DNA of 64,000 nt, taken from positions 98,082-162,081 of the forward strand of contig CAJODB010000001.1 in assembly GCA_905233185.1 (NCBI GenBank), read 5' to 3'. The notes under the pieces are model-generated. The model did not search any database and had not been told where the DNA came from. It saw nothing but the letters and a program-made list of their open reading frames with translations. Position 1 is the stretch's first letter. The number at the start of each line of letters is the position of its first letter. The position numbers and the translations under genes are program-made. This document shows positions 39,256-49,009 of the stretch, piece by piece. The stretch is from an uncultured Alphaproteobacteria bacterium (GTDB taxonomy: Bacteria; Pseudomonadota; Alphaproteobacteria; UBA3830).

Positions 39256-40825
39256 AGAAATTAGCCTCATAAATAAAAGCAATAAGCAATTCCGAAATTG
39301 TTTTTTATTCTTTTTTTTCATTGCTATTTGTGCTTATTCATCTTTAATGACTTCTCATTGGCATTTCAGAGATGATTTTTATAGATTTATAGATAATTCA
39401 AGTATTGGTCAATCTGAAGCAAATAGAGCGGTTCCCTATATTTTGGAATTTTTTATTTATATTTCCGGAATTGTAACAGACTCGACTCCATTAACTCAGT
39501 GTATTTCCTGCGCACTGTTGGCATATACAGCGGCAATTGCATTACGAATATTTAAAGTTAATTTGGAAAGTAAATTTGAAATTGGTTGTTTTATTCCGAT
39601 AATTGTAAACCCATACATGATTACATTAATGATGGTTAGATTTGATAATCCGTTTATCATGTTATCTTTGTTGTTTGTTATGTTATCAGCTTATTTATCA
39701 TCTCTTAATGACAGAAAGTATTTGCTTTTTCAAATAATATTGTTGATGCTGAGCTTATTTACTTACCAAACAGCTCTGTTCGCGTATTTTATAGTGTTTA
39801 TTTACTTATTTATATGTGGAGTTCGTGATGGTCAGACTCTTTATTCTATGCTTTATAAAATGCGGTATTGGATTCTGACTTTAGTAGCTACCGGAATTTG
39901 TTATTTGCCATTTCTATCTTTTATTACATATTTCAGAGGAAATAATGGAGATCTTTTTATAAATGTTTTTGAGATCGAAAATTTAAAATTAATTTGGAAA
40001 AATATATATCTGTATTTTTCGACGATATATGCTGATTGGTCACCAAGTCCTGCGGGAAATATATTTTTCATTATGCTATTGGCTTTCATTGTGAACGCAA
40101 TAGTTAAAACAGTGATCAATACAAAATCCATTGGGAGTGTGCTTATAGTAGTTTTATTATCTTTTGCTTTCTTATTATCTCCCATGGGACTTTGTCTATT
40201 TATGGTTTCTTTAAATTATAAAATGTTAGATGTAGTTACCAGAATTATGTATAGCGTAGGTGTTCTGATTTCTCTTGTATTATTTGATAATTATTCTTTA
40301 TTTAGACGAAACAATACGCTTAGAATATTTTATAAATCTGTTATCTTTTGCTTTTGTACATGGATAATAATTTTTTCAAATTCATTTAATAATATAATTT
40401 CGAATTTCAGAATCTTAGAAGAATATGTGTTTTATGATATCGCTAAGGATATTTCAGAAATAACAAAGAAAAACAAAGAGATATCAATTGTCTACATAAA
40501 AGGTGGAATACATTCTCAAGCTATGGTGAATTTCTCAAAATTATATCCCATATTAAATAAAGCTATACCTGAATTATGGAGCGTGACTGATTATTGTCGT
40601 GTGGCATTAATGGATTCGGAGTTTTGCAAAAAATTAATGAAAGGTGGGATGACAATGAATAATATCAATTATGAAAAAGAAAATATGGGAAAGAAAAAAT
40701 TAATCAAAAAGCATATGTGGTATGATGTATTTATATGCGAAAATAAACTGCAATTTATTTTGAAAAATACAAAAGATGATGTGCAGAACGTTTGTATTGT
40801 CGCTAATATTGATAATGGTGTTTAA
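39248..40825 (+). CDS. GtrII-like polytopic glycosyltransferase, paralogue 3
   Basis: A 525-residue third paralogue. The first loop reads HFRDDFYRF, keeping the acidic pair; the tail keeps YDIAKDI, TDYCRVALM and KKHMWYDVF, with a longer Asn/Lys insert near residue 475. It overlaps copy 2 by 8 bases. It is followed by tRNA-Thr 67 bp on. The most diverged of the three in the acidic loop. Confidence 0.72.
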   Translation: MFEEISLINKSNKQFRNCFLFFFFIAICAYSSLMTSHWHFRDDFYRFIDNSSIGQSEANRAVPYILEFFIYISGIVTDSTPLTQCISCALLAYTAAIALRIFKVNLESKFEIGCFIPIIVNPYMITLMMVRFDNPFIMLSLLFVMLSAYLSSLNDRKYLLFQIILLMLSLFTYQTALFAYFIVFIYLFICGVRDGQTLYSMLYKMRYWILTLVATGICYLPFLSFITYFRGNNGDLFINVFEIENLKLIWKNIYLYFSTIYADWSPSPAGNIFFIMLLAFIVNAIVKTVINTKSIGSVLIVVLLSFAFLLSPMGLCLFMVSLNYKMLDVVTRIMYSVGVLISLVLFDNYSLFRRNNTLRIFYKSVIFCFCTWIIIFSNSFNNIISNFRILEEYVFYDIAKDISEITKKNKEISIVYIKGGIHSQAMVNFSKLYPILNKAIPELWSVTDYCRVALMDSEFCKKLMKGGMTMNNINYEKENMGKKKLIKKHMWYDVFICENKLQFILKNTKDDVQNVCIVANIDNGV

Positions 40826-40848
40826 AAAAAACTTGTGTAGAGAATCGT

Positions 40849-40854
40849 TATAAT
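40849..40854 (+). promoter_or_regulatory. -10 box upstream of tRNA-Thr
   Basis: A perfect TATAAT lies 39 bases before the tRNA. No good -35 match is seen at 16-18 bases. It is the best candidate for the promoter of the tRNA-Thr/thrS unit. Confidence 0.4.
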
Positions 40855-40892
40855 GATATTATCCCTCTGACTTCTTCTTTGAGGTTCTGAAT

Positions 40893-40967
<75 letters not shown>

Positions 40968-41016
40968 TGTGGTTTTTGGTTCAAATTTATTGCATTGTTA
41001 TTCGAGGCGTTTAAAT

Positions 41017-42867
41017 ATGATTTCCGGTTTTGATTACGTAAAATCTAATGGTTTAAAAAAAGTATTAGCACTTATTGTTGACGGAATTCCTACAGATTTA
41101 TCTGCAATATTCTCAGAAACTGCAAAAATTGAGGCAATTACTAAGGAACATCCTTTGGGATTGGAAATTATGCGGCATACGACGGCTCATATAATGGCGC
41201 AAGCTATAAAGGAATTGTATCCGAGTGCGAAAATCGCCATTGGACCGGTAATAGAAGACGGTTTTTATTATGATATTTCATGTGAGCATCGTTTTACTCC
41301 TGATGATTTTCCGGCAATCGAAAAGAAAATGCGAGAAATCATCAAAGCAGATTATAAAATCACTCGAGAAATTGTCAGCAAAGATGATGCTATAGAATTT
41401 TTTAGGGGTAAAAACGAACTATTTAAAGTCGAATTGATACAGGATTTGAATGTTACAGAGGTAAGTTTATATCATCATGAGGATAAGTTTACGGATTTAT
41501 GTCGTGGTCCTCATTTACCGAAAACAGGAATGGCGTCTACTCATTTTGAAATAATGAAGACGGCAGGAGCTTATTGGCGTGGCGACTCAAATCGTGAAAT
41601 GCTTCAACGTTTATATGCAACATCTTGGTTCTCAAAAGAAGAATTAGATAACTATATAACGCTTTTGGAAGAGGCCGAAAAAAGAGATCACCGAAAAATC
41701 GGTAGAGAGATGGATTTATTTCATCTTCAAGAGGAAGCCTCTGGTTCTGTATTTTGGCATCCACGAGGTTGGACTCTGTATCGTACTTTGCGCAATTATG
41801 TCAGAAAGCGACTTGCAAAAGATGGGTACGTGGAAGTGTGTACACCTCAAATGGTTGATAAAGTTTTATGGGAGCAATCTGGCCATTGGGAAAAATTTCG
41901 TCAGAATATGTTTATATCAGAATCAGAGGAAAAAACTTTAGCAATAAAACCAATGAATTGCCCTTGTCATATTCAAATTTTTAAACAGGGTACAAAAAGT
42001 TACCGTGATTTGCCGTTACGTATGGCGGAGTTTGGTTGCTGTCATCGTAATGAACCGTCCGGTTCTCTGTATGGTACGATGCGAGTGCGATCTTTTGTAC
42101 AAGATGATGCTCATATATTCTGTATGCCGGAGCAAATTAATTCTGAAACAAAAAAATTCTGCAATTTGCTTTCAAAAATTTACAGAGATTTGGGATTTGA
42201 AAAGTTTTCTGTAAAGTTTTCTGATCGTCCTGAGAAAAGAGTAGGTTCAGATGAAATTTGGGATCTGGCGGAAGACTTATTGCAAAAAGCAGTGAGGGAA
42301 GTTGGTCTTGAATATACCATAAATAAAGGGGAAGGCGCTTTTTATGGACCGAAGTTGGAATTTGTGTTAAAAGATAAATTGAATCGCGATTGGCAATGTG
42401 GAACTTTTCAAGTTGATTTCAACCTTCCTGAACGTTTAGGCGCATGGTATACGGGAGAAGATGGCGAAAAGCATCATCCGATAATGTTACATCGTGCGGT
42501 TTTAGGATCTTTGGAAAGATTTATCGGTATTCTTTTGGAACATTATGCCGGAAAACTTCCTATGTGGTTAGCTCCTGTTCAAATTGTTGTTGCAACAATC
42601 ACAAATGATTACGATGATTATGGAAAAAGGTTTTATGATGCGTTAATCGAATCAGGAATCAGATCAGAATTTGATGTAAGAGCAGAAAAAATTTCATATA
42701 AGATCAGAAATCACTCGGTTGAAAAAGTTCCTGTGATGGCTATTATTGGCGAAAATGAAAAAAGTAATAATACGATTACTTTAAGAAAGATGGATGGTTC
42801 ACAAGAGAATTTAGCTTTTGATAACGCTATAGATTTGTTACGAAAAATTTGTAAAGAACCTTTATAA
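41017..42867 (+). CDS. thrS: Threonyl-tRNA synthetase
   Basis: A class II synthetase of about 616 residues. The N-terminal TGS domain is short; the editing domain has HTTAHIMAQA and CRGPHLPKTG; motif 2 is CCHRNEPSGSLYGTMRVR; motif 3 is HRAVLGSLERFIGILLEHYAG; an anticodon-binding domain closes the protein (PVQIVVATI...VMAIIGENEK). ATG at 41017 is chosen (GAGG upstream) over a GTG at 40969 that overlaps the tRNA terminus. Typical family length is about 640, so the TGS domain looks trimmed. Confidence 0.97.
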   Translation: MISGFDYVKSNGLKKVLALIVDGIPTDLSAIFSETAKIEAITKEHPLGLEIMRHTTAHIMAQAIKELYPSAKIAIGPVIEDGFYYDISCEHRFTPDDFPAIEKKMREIIKADYKITREIVSKDDAIEFFRGKNELFKVELIQDLNVTEVSLYHHEDKFTDLCRGPHLPKTGMASTHFEIMKTAGAYWRGDSNREMLQRLYATSWFSKEELDNYITLLEEAEKRDHRKIGREMDLFHLQEEASGSVFWHPRGWTLYRTLRNYVRKRLAKDGYVEVCTPQMVDKVLWEQSGHWEKFRQNMFISESEEKTLAIKPMNCPCHIQIFKQGTKSYRDLPLRMAEFGCCHRNEPSGSLYGTMRVRSFVQDDAHIFCMPEQINSETKKFCNLLSKIYRDLGFEKFSVKFSDRPEKRVGSDEIWDLAEDLLQKAVREVGLEYTINKGEGAFYGPKLEFVLKDKLNRDWQCGTFQVDFNLPERLGAWYTGEDGEKHHPIMLHRAVLGSLERFIGILLEHYAGKLPMWLAPVQIVVATITNDYDDYGKRFYDALIESGIRSEFDVRAEKISYKIRNHSVEKVPVMAIIGENEKSNNTITLRKMDGSQENLAFDNAIDLLRKICKEPL

Positions 42868-43081
42868 TAATAGATATTGCAGATCGAAAGTTTTCCGGAA
42901 GCAGAAGGCGTTCAAGAATTTTGTTAGATCGCTATTGGAATAAAATTTATTGAAGCAAAACAACTGGGATTATCCTTTATATATCCTTTTTAATTCTTTA
43001 TTCCATAATTATTATGAAATTAACTTTTATAAACTACAATATTTCGATAAAATAAGTCGTTTGTAATGGTTGTGTTGTATT

Positions 43082-44824
43082 ATGTCTATGTCTTTTGATG
43101 ATACTAATAAGTACAATTTTTTTGATCTTTTTCCTTTTGCTGTTTTGAATCCCCAAATTGCATTACTTTCATATCTGAAAGTAGGGGAAAAAATGGCACA
43201 ACAGCCGAAAAAAATGGAAGCTGCTCAACAAGATCTTTTAGATCGTCTACTTGAGTTACAAAAGAACTTTGTGAAAGAGATTTGTAAAGACGATGATGAA
43301 AAAAATTGTATAGATCTTGAATACAATAAAAATGAGAAGAAATTTGAAGATAATCCTTTTGAAAATCATCCTGTTATGAAGTTTTCGAAAAAATTTCATG
43401 AAACAGTTAGTGATTGGTTGCTTGATACGCTCGACGATGTTGAAAATGTCGATGATAGAACTATGCATAGTGCAAAATTCTTTCTTAAACAATATATCGA
43501 TTTGATGTCTCCAAAGAATTTTCCGTTTTTGAATCCGACCTTTTTGCAAACTACTATGGATACGTACGGAGAAAATATTCGCAACGGTTTGGATTTATTG
43601 CTTAATGATATGCGAAATGGAACAATTACAACAAACGATCGCTCAAAATTTAAAATAGGAGAGAATATTGCAACGACTCCAGGAAAGGTCATTTATCAAA
43701 ATGATCTTATTGAGTTGATTCAATATTCTCCAACGACAGAAAAAGTTTATGAAAAACCTATATTGTTCGTTCCTCCATGGATAAACAAGTTTTATATATT
43801 GGATTTAACGCCGGAAACTTCTTTTGTTAAATGGTTGGTAGACAAAGGTTTTACTGTATTTATGATATCTTGGGTAAATCCTGATAAACGTCATAGGAAT
43901 AAAGGTTTCGGTAACTACATTGTAGAAGGATTGATTGACTCAATCGATAAAATACAGGAAGTTACAAATACGAAATCTTTGCACACTCTTGGATATTGTG
44001 TTGGTGGAACATTAATTTCATCTTTACTTGCTTACCTTGCCAGCCCTAATTGTGCTCGTAGGCCGAAAGCGAAGATTGAATCAGCTACTTTGCTGACTAC
44101 CTTGCTTGATTTCGATCAAGCTGGTGATATGGCTATATTTATGGCAGAAAATTATCTTGATGCTATTAATGCGCAATTACATGAGCGCGGATATCTCGAT
44201 GGCCAAATAATGTTTAATACATTTAGTACATTAAAGGCAAACGACATGATTTGGAGATATTTTGTCGATAGCTATATGTTAGGGAAGAAACCGATTGCTC
44301 ATGAAATATTATTTTGGAACTCCGATCCGACAAATTTAACTGAGGCGATGCAAAAATTCCTTTCTAAAGATCTTTATAGAGACAATTTACTTAAGACTGG
44401 AGCATTAAAAGTTCTTAATGTCCCTTTGAATTTGAAGCTTATAGATACACCTTTATATATGATTTCAATGCAAAAAGATCATTTGGTCCCTTGGAAAGCG
44501 ACTTTTGATGGTATGAAATTGTTTAATAGCAAAATAAGATTTGTTTTAGGAGGTTCCGGGCATGTGGCTGGCTCAATAAATCCTCCGCAAAGAAATAAGT
44601 ACTGTTATTGGGTAAATGATGAAATGATAGACGATGCGGAAAAATGGTTTGAAACAGCGACTAAGTTTGCAGGATCTTGGTGGAGTGATTGGTTAAAATG
44701 GATTACCCCGATGATGGGTGAAATGATTACACCAAAACCGATTGGAAAATCTTTAAGGAATGCACCAGGAATATATGTTAATAATCAAATTGAAGAATTT
44801 GAGAATAAAAATAAGGAAAAATGA
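43082..44824 (+). CDS. phaC: Polyhydroxyalkanoate synthase, class I-like
   Basis: A protein of about 580 residues with the alpha/beta-hydrolase fold of PHA synthases. The lipase-like box GYCVGGT has the catalytic Cys306; the Asp lies in the LLDFDQAGD block; the His in GGSGHVAGSINPP. It polymerises hydroxyacyl-CoA into carbon-storage granules. The N-terminus is less conserved, as usual. Neither phaA/phaB nor phasin genes are nearby. ATG at 43082 is preferred over a TTG at 43070, but its ribosome-binding site is poor. The HIT gene begins 4 bp after the stop. Confidence 0.93.
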   Translation: MSMSFDDTNKYNFFDLFPFAVLNPQIALLSYLKVGEKMAQQPKKMEAAQQDLLDRLLELQKNFVKEICKDDDEKNCIDLEYNKNEKKFEDNPFENHPVMKFSKKFHETVSDWLLDTLDDVENVDDRTMHSAKFFLKQYIDLMSPKNFPFLNPTFLQTTMDTYGENIRNGLDLLLNDMRNGTITTNDRSKFKIGENIATTPGKVIYQNDLIELIQYSPTTEKVYEKPILFVPPWINKFYILDLTPETSFVKWLVDKGFTVFMISWVNPDKRHRNKGFGNYIVEGLIDSIDKIQEVTNTKSLHTLGYCVGGTLISSLLAYLASPNCARRPKAKIESATLLTTLLDFDQAGDMAIFMAENYLDAINAQLHERGYLDGQIMFNTFSTLKANDMIWRYFVDSYMLGKKPIAHEILFWNSDPTNLTEAMQKFLSKDLYRDNLLKTGALKVLNVPLNLKLIDTPLYMISMQKDHLVPWKATFDGMKLFNSKIRFVLGGSGHVAGSINPPQRNKYCYWVNDEMIDDAEKWFETATKFAGSWWSDWLKWITPMMGEMITPKPIGKSLRNAPGIYVNNQIEEFENKNKEK

Positions 44825-44828
44825 TTTC

Positions 44829-45314
44829 ATGAGCGATAATGATAAACATGAAGATTGTATTTTCTGTAAAATAGTTGCTGGAGAAAGTCCTGTACATAAA
44901 ATTTGGGAAGATGAAGAGCACTTAGCTTTCCTTTCAATATATCCAAATACATTGGGAGCATCGGTAGTTATTCCAAAAAAACATTTTCAAAGTTATGCTT
45001 TTCATATGCCGAATGATGAGTTAGCAAAATTGACAATCAAAGCAGGAATCGTTGGACGATTATTAGATGCGGCATTTGAAGACGTCGCAAGAACTGCTTT
45101 AATTTACGAAGGATTCGGCATAAATCATGTGCATGCGAAACTTTTTCCATTGCATTATACGAATCAAAAGGACTGGACACCAATACATACCGATTACAAT
45201 AAGTATTTTGATCATTATGAAGGTTATGTTTCATCTCATGAATATCATGGCCAGAATCCTGACTTGACAGCACTTGCTGAAAGGATTAGAAATGTTGCGA
45301 AGAATTTAAATTGA
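44829..45314 (+). CDS. HIT-family nucleotide-binding hydrolase
   Basis: A protein of about 161 residues with the HIT start EDCIFCKIVAGE and HPxxxxG-like NTLGASVVIPKKHF. The histidine triad region reads GINHVHAKLFPLH: the usual HxHxH has Lys in place of the third His, so catalytic class is uncertain. HIT proteins hydrolyse nucleotide phosphoramidates or dinucleoside polyphosphates. ATG at 44829 follows AAGGA at a usable distance; an earlier start at 44760 would overlap phaC extensively. Confidence 0.85.
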   Translation: MSDNDKHEDCIFCKIVAGESPVHKIWEDEEHLAFLSIYPNTLGASVVIPKKHFQSYAFHMPNDELAKLTIKAGIVGRLLDAAFEDVARTALIYEGFGINHVHAKLFPLHYTNQKDWTPIHTDYNKYFDHYEGYVSSHEYHGQNPDLTALAERIRNVAKNLN

Positions 45315-45331
45315 TAGATTTTCGCAAAAAT

Positions 45332-46735
45332 ATGGGAATATTAACGCTTACAAAAAATAAAGCAAATTTGATATTCGCTTTTTTAGTTCTTGCTGCATCA
45401 ATAGTAGTTTTATGGGATGCTAATTGGACATTAGGTGACGATAACCAATTTATTACAACTACAGCTATTGGTTTACCAGTATATGGATGGTGTGGTAGCG
45501 GTCGATTTTTTCCATTGGGTCTATTTGATTGTTCTGTGTTATTATTTGTTCCATTTGGTAATACTGCCGTTGCACATTTGCTCTATAGTTGTGTTATGAT
45601 GATAAGTTCATCAGTAATATTTTTTAATTTATTAAAGAAAATAACTAATCATGATTATTTATCTAGTTTATTATCAATAATTTTATTATTTTTTTCCGCT
45701 TCTTTTTTGCAAGTGCATATGGCTTGTTTCTTTTGTGAAAGAATTATATTTTTTCTTTCATCTATAATAATGTTTTGTCTTTGGATGGCTGAATATAGGC
45801 ATAAAACAAAGTATTATATATTCGCATTTATATCTTCTGTTTATATGACATATACTAAAGAACCGATTTTTGGATCTTTAGGAATAATCGCTTTAATGGA
45901 ATTGATATTTTGTATAAAATTGCGGGGGGGGGTATTTTCTGACAGAAAAAAGATATTTTACATATCGATTCTTATAAATTGTTTTATTTTTATTGTAATT
46001 TATGCTTATTTTTGGTTCAAAAATCCACCAACTGAAATTTATGGCAGTGATAGGATGCATAATATATTCTATACTATTTTTACTTGTTGGAGAAGAGAAC
46101 CGTATCTTATAATCGCTACTATTTTGAGTGTAATTAGAGCTTTTTCAATTCTTTTTAAAAAAGATAAAGAGCAATTACTCATTGATTCATTCTTATTCGC
46201 AGGAATTGGATACATGTTGGCAATATTTATCCTTGGATTTATTCAGGCCTATTATTATTTTCCAGCTGTTTGTTTTTCTTTACCAGCTTTTGCATACTAT
46301 TTATGTAAGTTAAAGGATAGTAATAAAATATCACAACGCAATTTGTTAATAGCTTCATTAATAATAGTTATTGCTATTTCTACCGTAAGATCGGTGAGGG
46401 AAGTTAAGAAAAATCTTAGATTGAGAGCTGGAGATATGCCAGCTATTGAATATCTTGTAAATCAATGTAGAAATGGTTTAAAAATAACTTTTTTTACTAC
46501 TGAACCTTATGATTGGTGTATTGCTTTTACTTTGAATGCTATGAAATATATTTTTAATATGGAAAATATACCGTATAGTATTATAAATAGAAAAGATTGT
46601 ATTTCGGATAAACCAATTGTAATAATTCCAGCAGGACAAAAAGATAAAAATTTGTTAGATCAAAAACTTGCAGATTTTTATTTATATTATCGTTCATTAT
46701 ATATAGATATCTATATTCGTAAAAATTATAAATGA
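45332..46735 (+). CDS. GT-C-like polytopic membrane protein with an internal nine-G tract
   Basis: A protein of about 467 residues, eight to ten helices, with an acidic pair in the first loop (WTLGDDNQF) as in GT-C glycosyltransferases, and a soluble C-terminal domain. Resembles the GtrII-like proteins at 36-41 kb in layout but shares little sequence. Codons about 198-200 (KLRGGVF) contain nine consecutive G, in frame here, so the gene is on; a change of one or two would truncate it mid-membrane. ATG at 45332 has no clear ribosome-binding site; TTG at 45311 overlaps the HIT gene. Glycosyltransferase activity is inferred. Confidence 0.65.
   Translation: MGILTLTKNKANLIFAFLVLAASIVVLWDANWTLGDDNQFITTTAIGLPVYGWCGSGRFFPLGLFDCSVLLFVPFGNTAVAHLLYSCVMMISSSVIFFNLLKKITNHDYLSSLLSIILLFFSASFLQVHMACFFCERIIFFLSSIIMFCLWMAEYRHKTKYYIFAFISSVYMTYTKEPIFGSLGIIALMELIFCIKLRGGVFSDRKKIFYISILINCFIFIVIYAYFWFKNPPTEIYGSDRMHNIFYTIFTCWRREPYLIIATILSVIRAFSILFKKDKEQLLIDSFLFAGIGYMLAIFILGFIQAYYYFPAVCFSLPAFAYYLCKLKDSNKISQRNLLIASLIIVIAISTVRSVREVKKNLRLRAGDMPAIEYLVNQCRNGLKITFFTTEPYDWCIAFTLNAMKYIFNMENIPYSIINRKDCISDKPIVIIPAGQKDKNLLDQKLADFYLYYRSLYIDIYIRKNYK
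45924..45932. repeat. Nine-base poly-G tract inside a membrane-protein gene
   Basis: Nine G in a row within coding sequence, in frame at this length. The 22 bases from AAAATTGC through the tract to TATTT are identical to the coding-strand context of the tract at 19090-19098. Confidence 0.85.
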
Positions 46736-46875
46736 TTGATTATTTTTTTGTTAGAAATTTTTCGTTTGTATTCATCAATAAAATATCTCTTGTACTGTTC
46801 GAAATAGCTTTTTTCTTGTAATATATTAGGAACGTATATAAATAATAAGCAGCTCACAATGGTAGTGGAGTTTTT

Positions 46876-47553
46876 ATGTCTGAAGAGAGTCCTGTAGTTT
46901 CATTTGAAAAAGTGATGGTGCACTACAAAGATGGTGCTCCGATACTTAGCGATGTTTCTTTATCATTTAAGAAGAAGTCGTTTTCTTTTATAACTGGAGC
47001 AAGTGGAGCAGGAAAGACTACTTTCATGAGGTTGCTTTATGCCGGAATAAAGCCGTCATCAGGAAAATTAACAGTATTTGGTAAAGATATTTCATCGATT
47101 TCAGGAGATGAACTTTGTAGATTGCGCCAAAAAATTGGAGTTGTATTTCAAGATTTTAATTTGCTTAATTATTTAACGGTTCTGGAAAATGTCGCGCTTC
47201 CTTTGAAAGTTATAGGTGAATCAATAGACAGTCGTTTGGTTCAAGCAAAGGAAATTTTAGAGTGGGTTGGTTTAGGAAACTGTTTTAATGCATATCCTGA
47301 TACATTATCCGGAGGACAAAAACAGCGTATCGCTATTGCACGCGCGGTTATTACACGTCCAGAAATTTTGTTGGCAGATGAACCGACAGGAAATGTTGAT
47401 GATCAGATCGCCAATAAATTAATGAACTTATTTTATGGCATGTATAAAATGGGTACTTGTGTAATTATAGCAACACATAGTCGACGCTTTGTTGAAGCCT
47501 TTAATTATGGCGAACTGCACATAGAAAATGGTAAAATTATAAGGAAAAGGTAG
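46876..47553 (+). CDS. ftsE: Cell-division ABC ATPase FtsE
   Basis: A 225-residue ABC ATPase: Walker A GASGAGKTT, Q-loop VVFQDFNLL, signature LSGGQKQRIAIARA, Walker B ILLADEPTGNVD and H-loop ATHSRR. FtsE energises FtsX to activate septal peptidoglycan hydrolases at the divisome. GTGGAG lies before the ATG. It is 5 bp before ftsX; the operon continues with ydcF and plsC, an arrangement common in alphaproteobacteria. Confidence 0.96.
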   Translation: MSEESPVVSFEKVMVHYKDGAPILSDVSLSFKKKSFSFITGASGAGKTTFMRLLYAGIKPSSGKLTVFGKDISSISGDELCRLRQKIGVVFQDFNLLNYLTVLENVALPLKVIGESIDSRLVQAKEILEWVGLGNCFNAYPDTLSGGQKQRIAIARAVITRPEILLADEPTGNVDDQIANKLMNLFYGMYKMGTCVIIATHSRRFVEAFNYGELHIENGKIIRKR

Positions 47554-47558
47554 TTTTT

Positions 47559-48449
47559 ATGGCTTTATCATTAAAAAGTGATAGCGATTTCAATTTTGAT
47601 GGAGATAAAATCAATAGTTTTGTTCCATTTATAATTGGTTTTCTTATGTATTCAGTAACGATCGCAATTATGAGCGCATTTTTTACGCATCAATTGACAT
47701 CTGAATGGAGTAGTGCTCTAAACGGGCATATGACAATCGAATTCCAGTCTAATGTCGTGGGTGAAGGTGAAGCTCTTACGGAAAAACAGAAAGAGGAAGT
47801 AAGAGAAATAATAGAGAATACTGCCGGAATAAAGCATGTAAAAAAACTTCAAGAAACAGAGATTTTAAAAATACTGGAACCTTGGCTAAACAGTACATCT
47901 ATTCCCGATGATTTTCCTTTTCCCACTATTTTCGATGTTGAATCAGATACGCAAACGAAAATTGATTTATTGCTGTTAACTGAAAAATTGTTGAGAGTTT
48001 CACCTGGCGTAAAAATACATGATCATGCGAATTGGTATGCGCCTATACTAAAAGTGAGCGATGGATTATTTTTCTTTGCGGTTCTGCTGTCTGTTTTGAT
48101 ATTTTGTACAGTCTGTGCAACGGTTATATTTATAACGAAACACACGTTAAAATCGCACGAAGACGTTGTGAGAATTTTGCAATTAATAGGTGCAAATAAT
48201 TCTTATATCGCTTCACAATTTAAACAGTATTATTTTTCTATAGGATTAAAAGCATCATTACTATCTATAATTTTAAGTTTGGTGACTATAGTTAGGGTGT
48301 TTTTTATATATCCAGGAATTTCTATTCGTTCTATGTTTGAATATGGAGGGATTCTGTTGATAATTCCTGTAGTTGCAACTGTGATTCTTATGATTACATC
48401 CAAAAACTCCGTGATGTATTTCTTGAGTGAAGATAAATGGGTAAATTGA
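47559..48449 (+). CDS. ftsX: Cell-division membrane protein FtsX
   Basis: A 296-residue protein with one N-terminal helix (VPFIIGFLMYSVTIAIMSAF), a periplasmic domain of about 130 residues (AGIKHVKKLQETEILKILEP, as in FtsX ECD), then three C-terminal helices from residue 170, the FtsX topology. The cytoplasmic motif SHEDVVRILQLIGANNSYI fits the family. It partners FtsE to regulate septal hydrolases. Overlaps ydcF by 13 bases. Confidence 0.93.
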   Translation: MALSLKSDSDFNFDGDKINSFVPFIIGFLMYSVTIAIMSAFFTHQLTSEWSSALNGHMTIEFQSNVVGEGEALTEKQKEEVREIIENTAGIKHVKKLQETEILKILEPWLNSTSIPDDFPFPTIFDVESDTQTKIDLLLLTEKLLRVSPGVKIHDHANWYAPILKVSDGLFFFAVLLSVLIFCTVCATVIFITKHTLKSHEDVVRILQLIGANNSYIASQFKQYYFSIGLKASLLSIILSLVTIVRVFFIYPGISIRSMFEYGGILLIIPVVATVILMITSKNSVMYFLSEDKWVN

Positions 48450-49009
48450 TGCGATCTCTTCTATTTTTTTTAGGAGGAGTAATTGCGATTTGGTGTCTAT
48501 TATTTGGATTTTTTTTAATAGATGCACTTTCTTTTAAAGAAATTGCACAGGAACAATGCGATAATGTAATTGTTTTAACTGGTGGAAAAAACAGAATACA
48601 ACATGCACTACGATCGATAAAAACGAATCGGTCAAAAAATATATTTATTTCTGGTGTATATGCAAAAACAACTTTAAATGACATTTTAGGAGAAGATGAA
48701 AATAAGGAAGAAGTCAATTTTATTCTCGGAAAAAAAGCGCGCAATACCTTTGAAAATGCAGATGAGATTGATAATTGGGTGCGAATTAACGGGATTAAAA
48801 AAATCATGTTAATAACATCGGATTATCATATGCGAAGGAGTATTCTTGCTTTAAACCATAAAAACAAAAGTGTAAAAATTATTCCTTGTGTGTCGAAAAG
48901 TAAATTTGATTTTTATTTTTTCAAGATATGTGTTAAAGAATTTCATAAAACTATTTATGTGTGCTTAAAATTTTTGTTTGACGATTTTAGTAAGGCTAAA
49001 TTATGTTGA
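48437..49009 (+). CDS. YdcF/DUF218-family membrane-anchored protein
   Basis: A 190-residue protein with an N-terminal membrane helix (LLFFLGGVIAIWCLLFGFF) and a DUF218 domain: NVIVLTGGKNRIQHA, NIFISGVYAK, ARNTFENADE, and LITSDYHMRRSI. The family includes the vancomycin-resistance protein SanA and ElyC, linked to envelope biogenesis. An alternative ATG at 48449 overlaps the ftsX stop. The ftsE-ftsX-ydcF-plsC order is conserved. Confidence 0.88.
   Translation: MGKLMRSLLFFLGGVIAIWCLLFGFFLIDALSFKEIAQEQCDNVIVLTGGKNRIQHALRSIKTNRSKNIFISGVYAKTTLNDILGEDENKEEVNFILGKKARNTFENADEIDNWVRINGIKKIMLITSDYHMRRSILALNHKNKSVKIIPCVSKSKFDFYFFKICVKEFHKTIYVCLKFLFDDFSKAKLC

Noticed and set aside
42868..43060. Coding-like stretch after thrS with one stop inside
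   Set aside because: Short, no start or ribosome-binding site, and no recognisable family; not enough to call a gene remnant.
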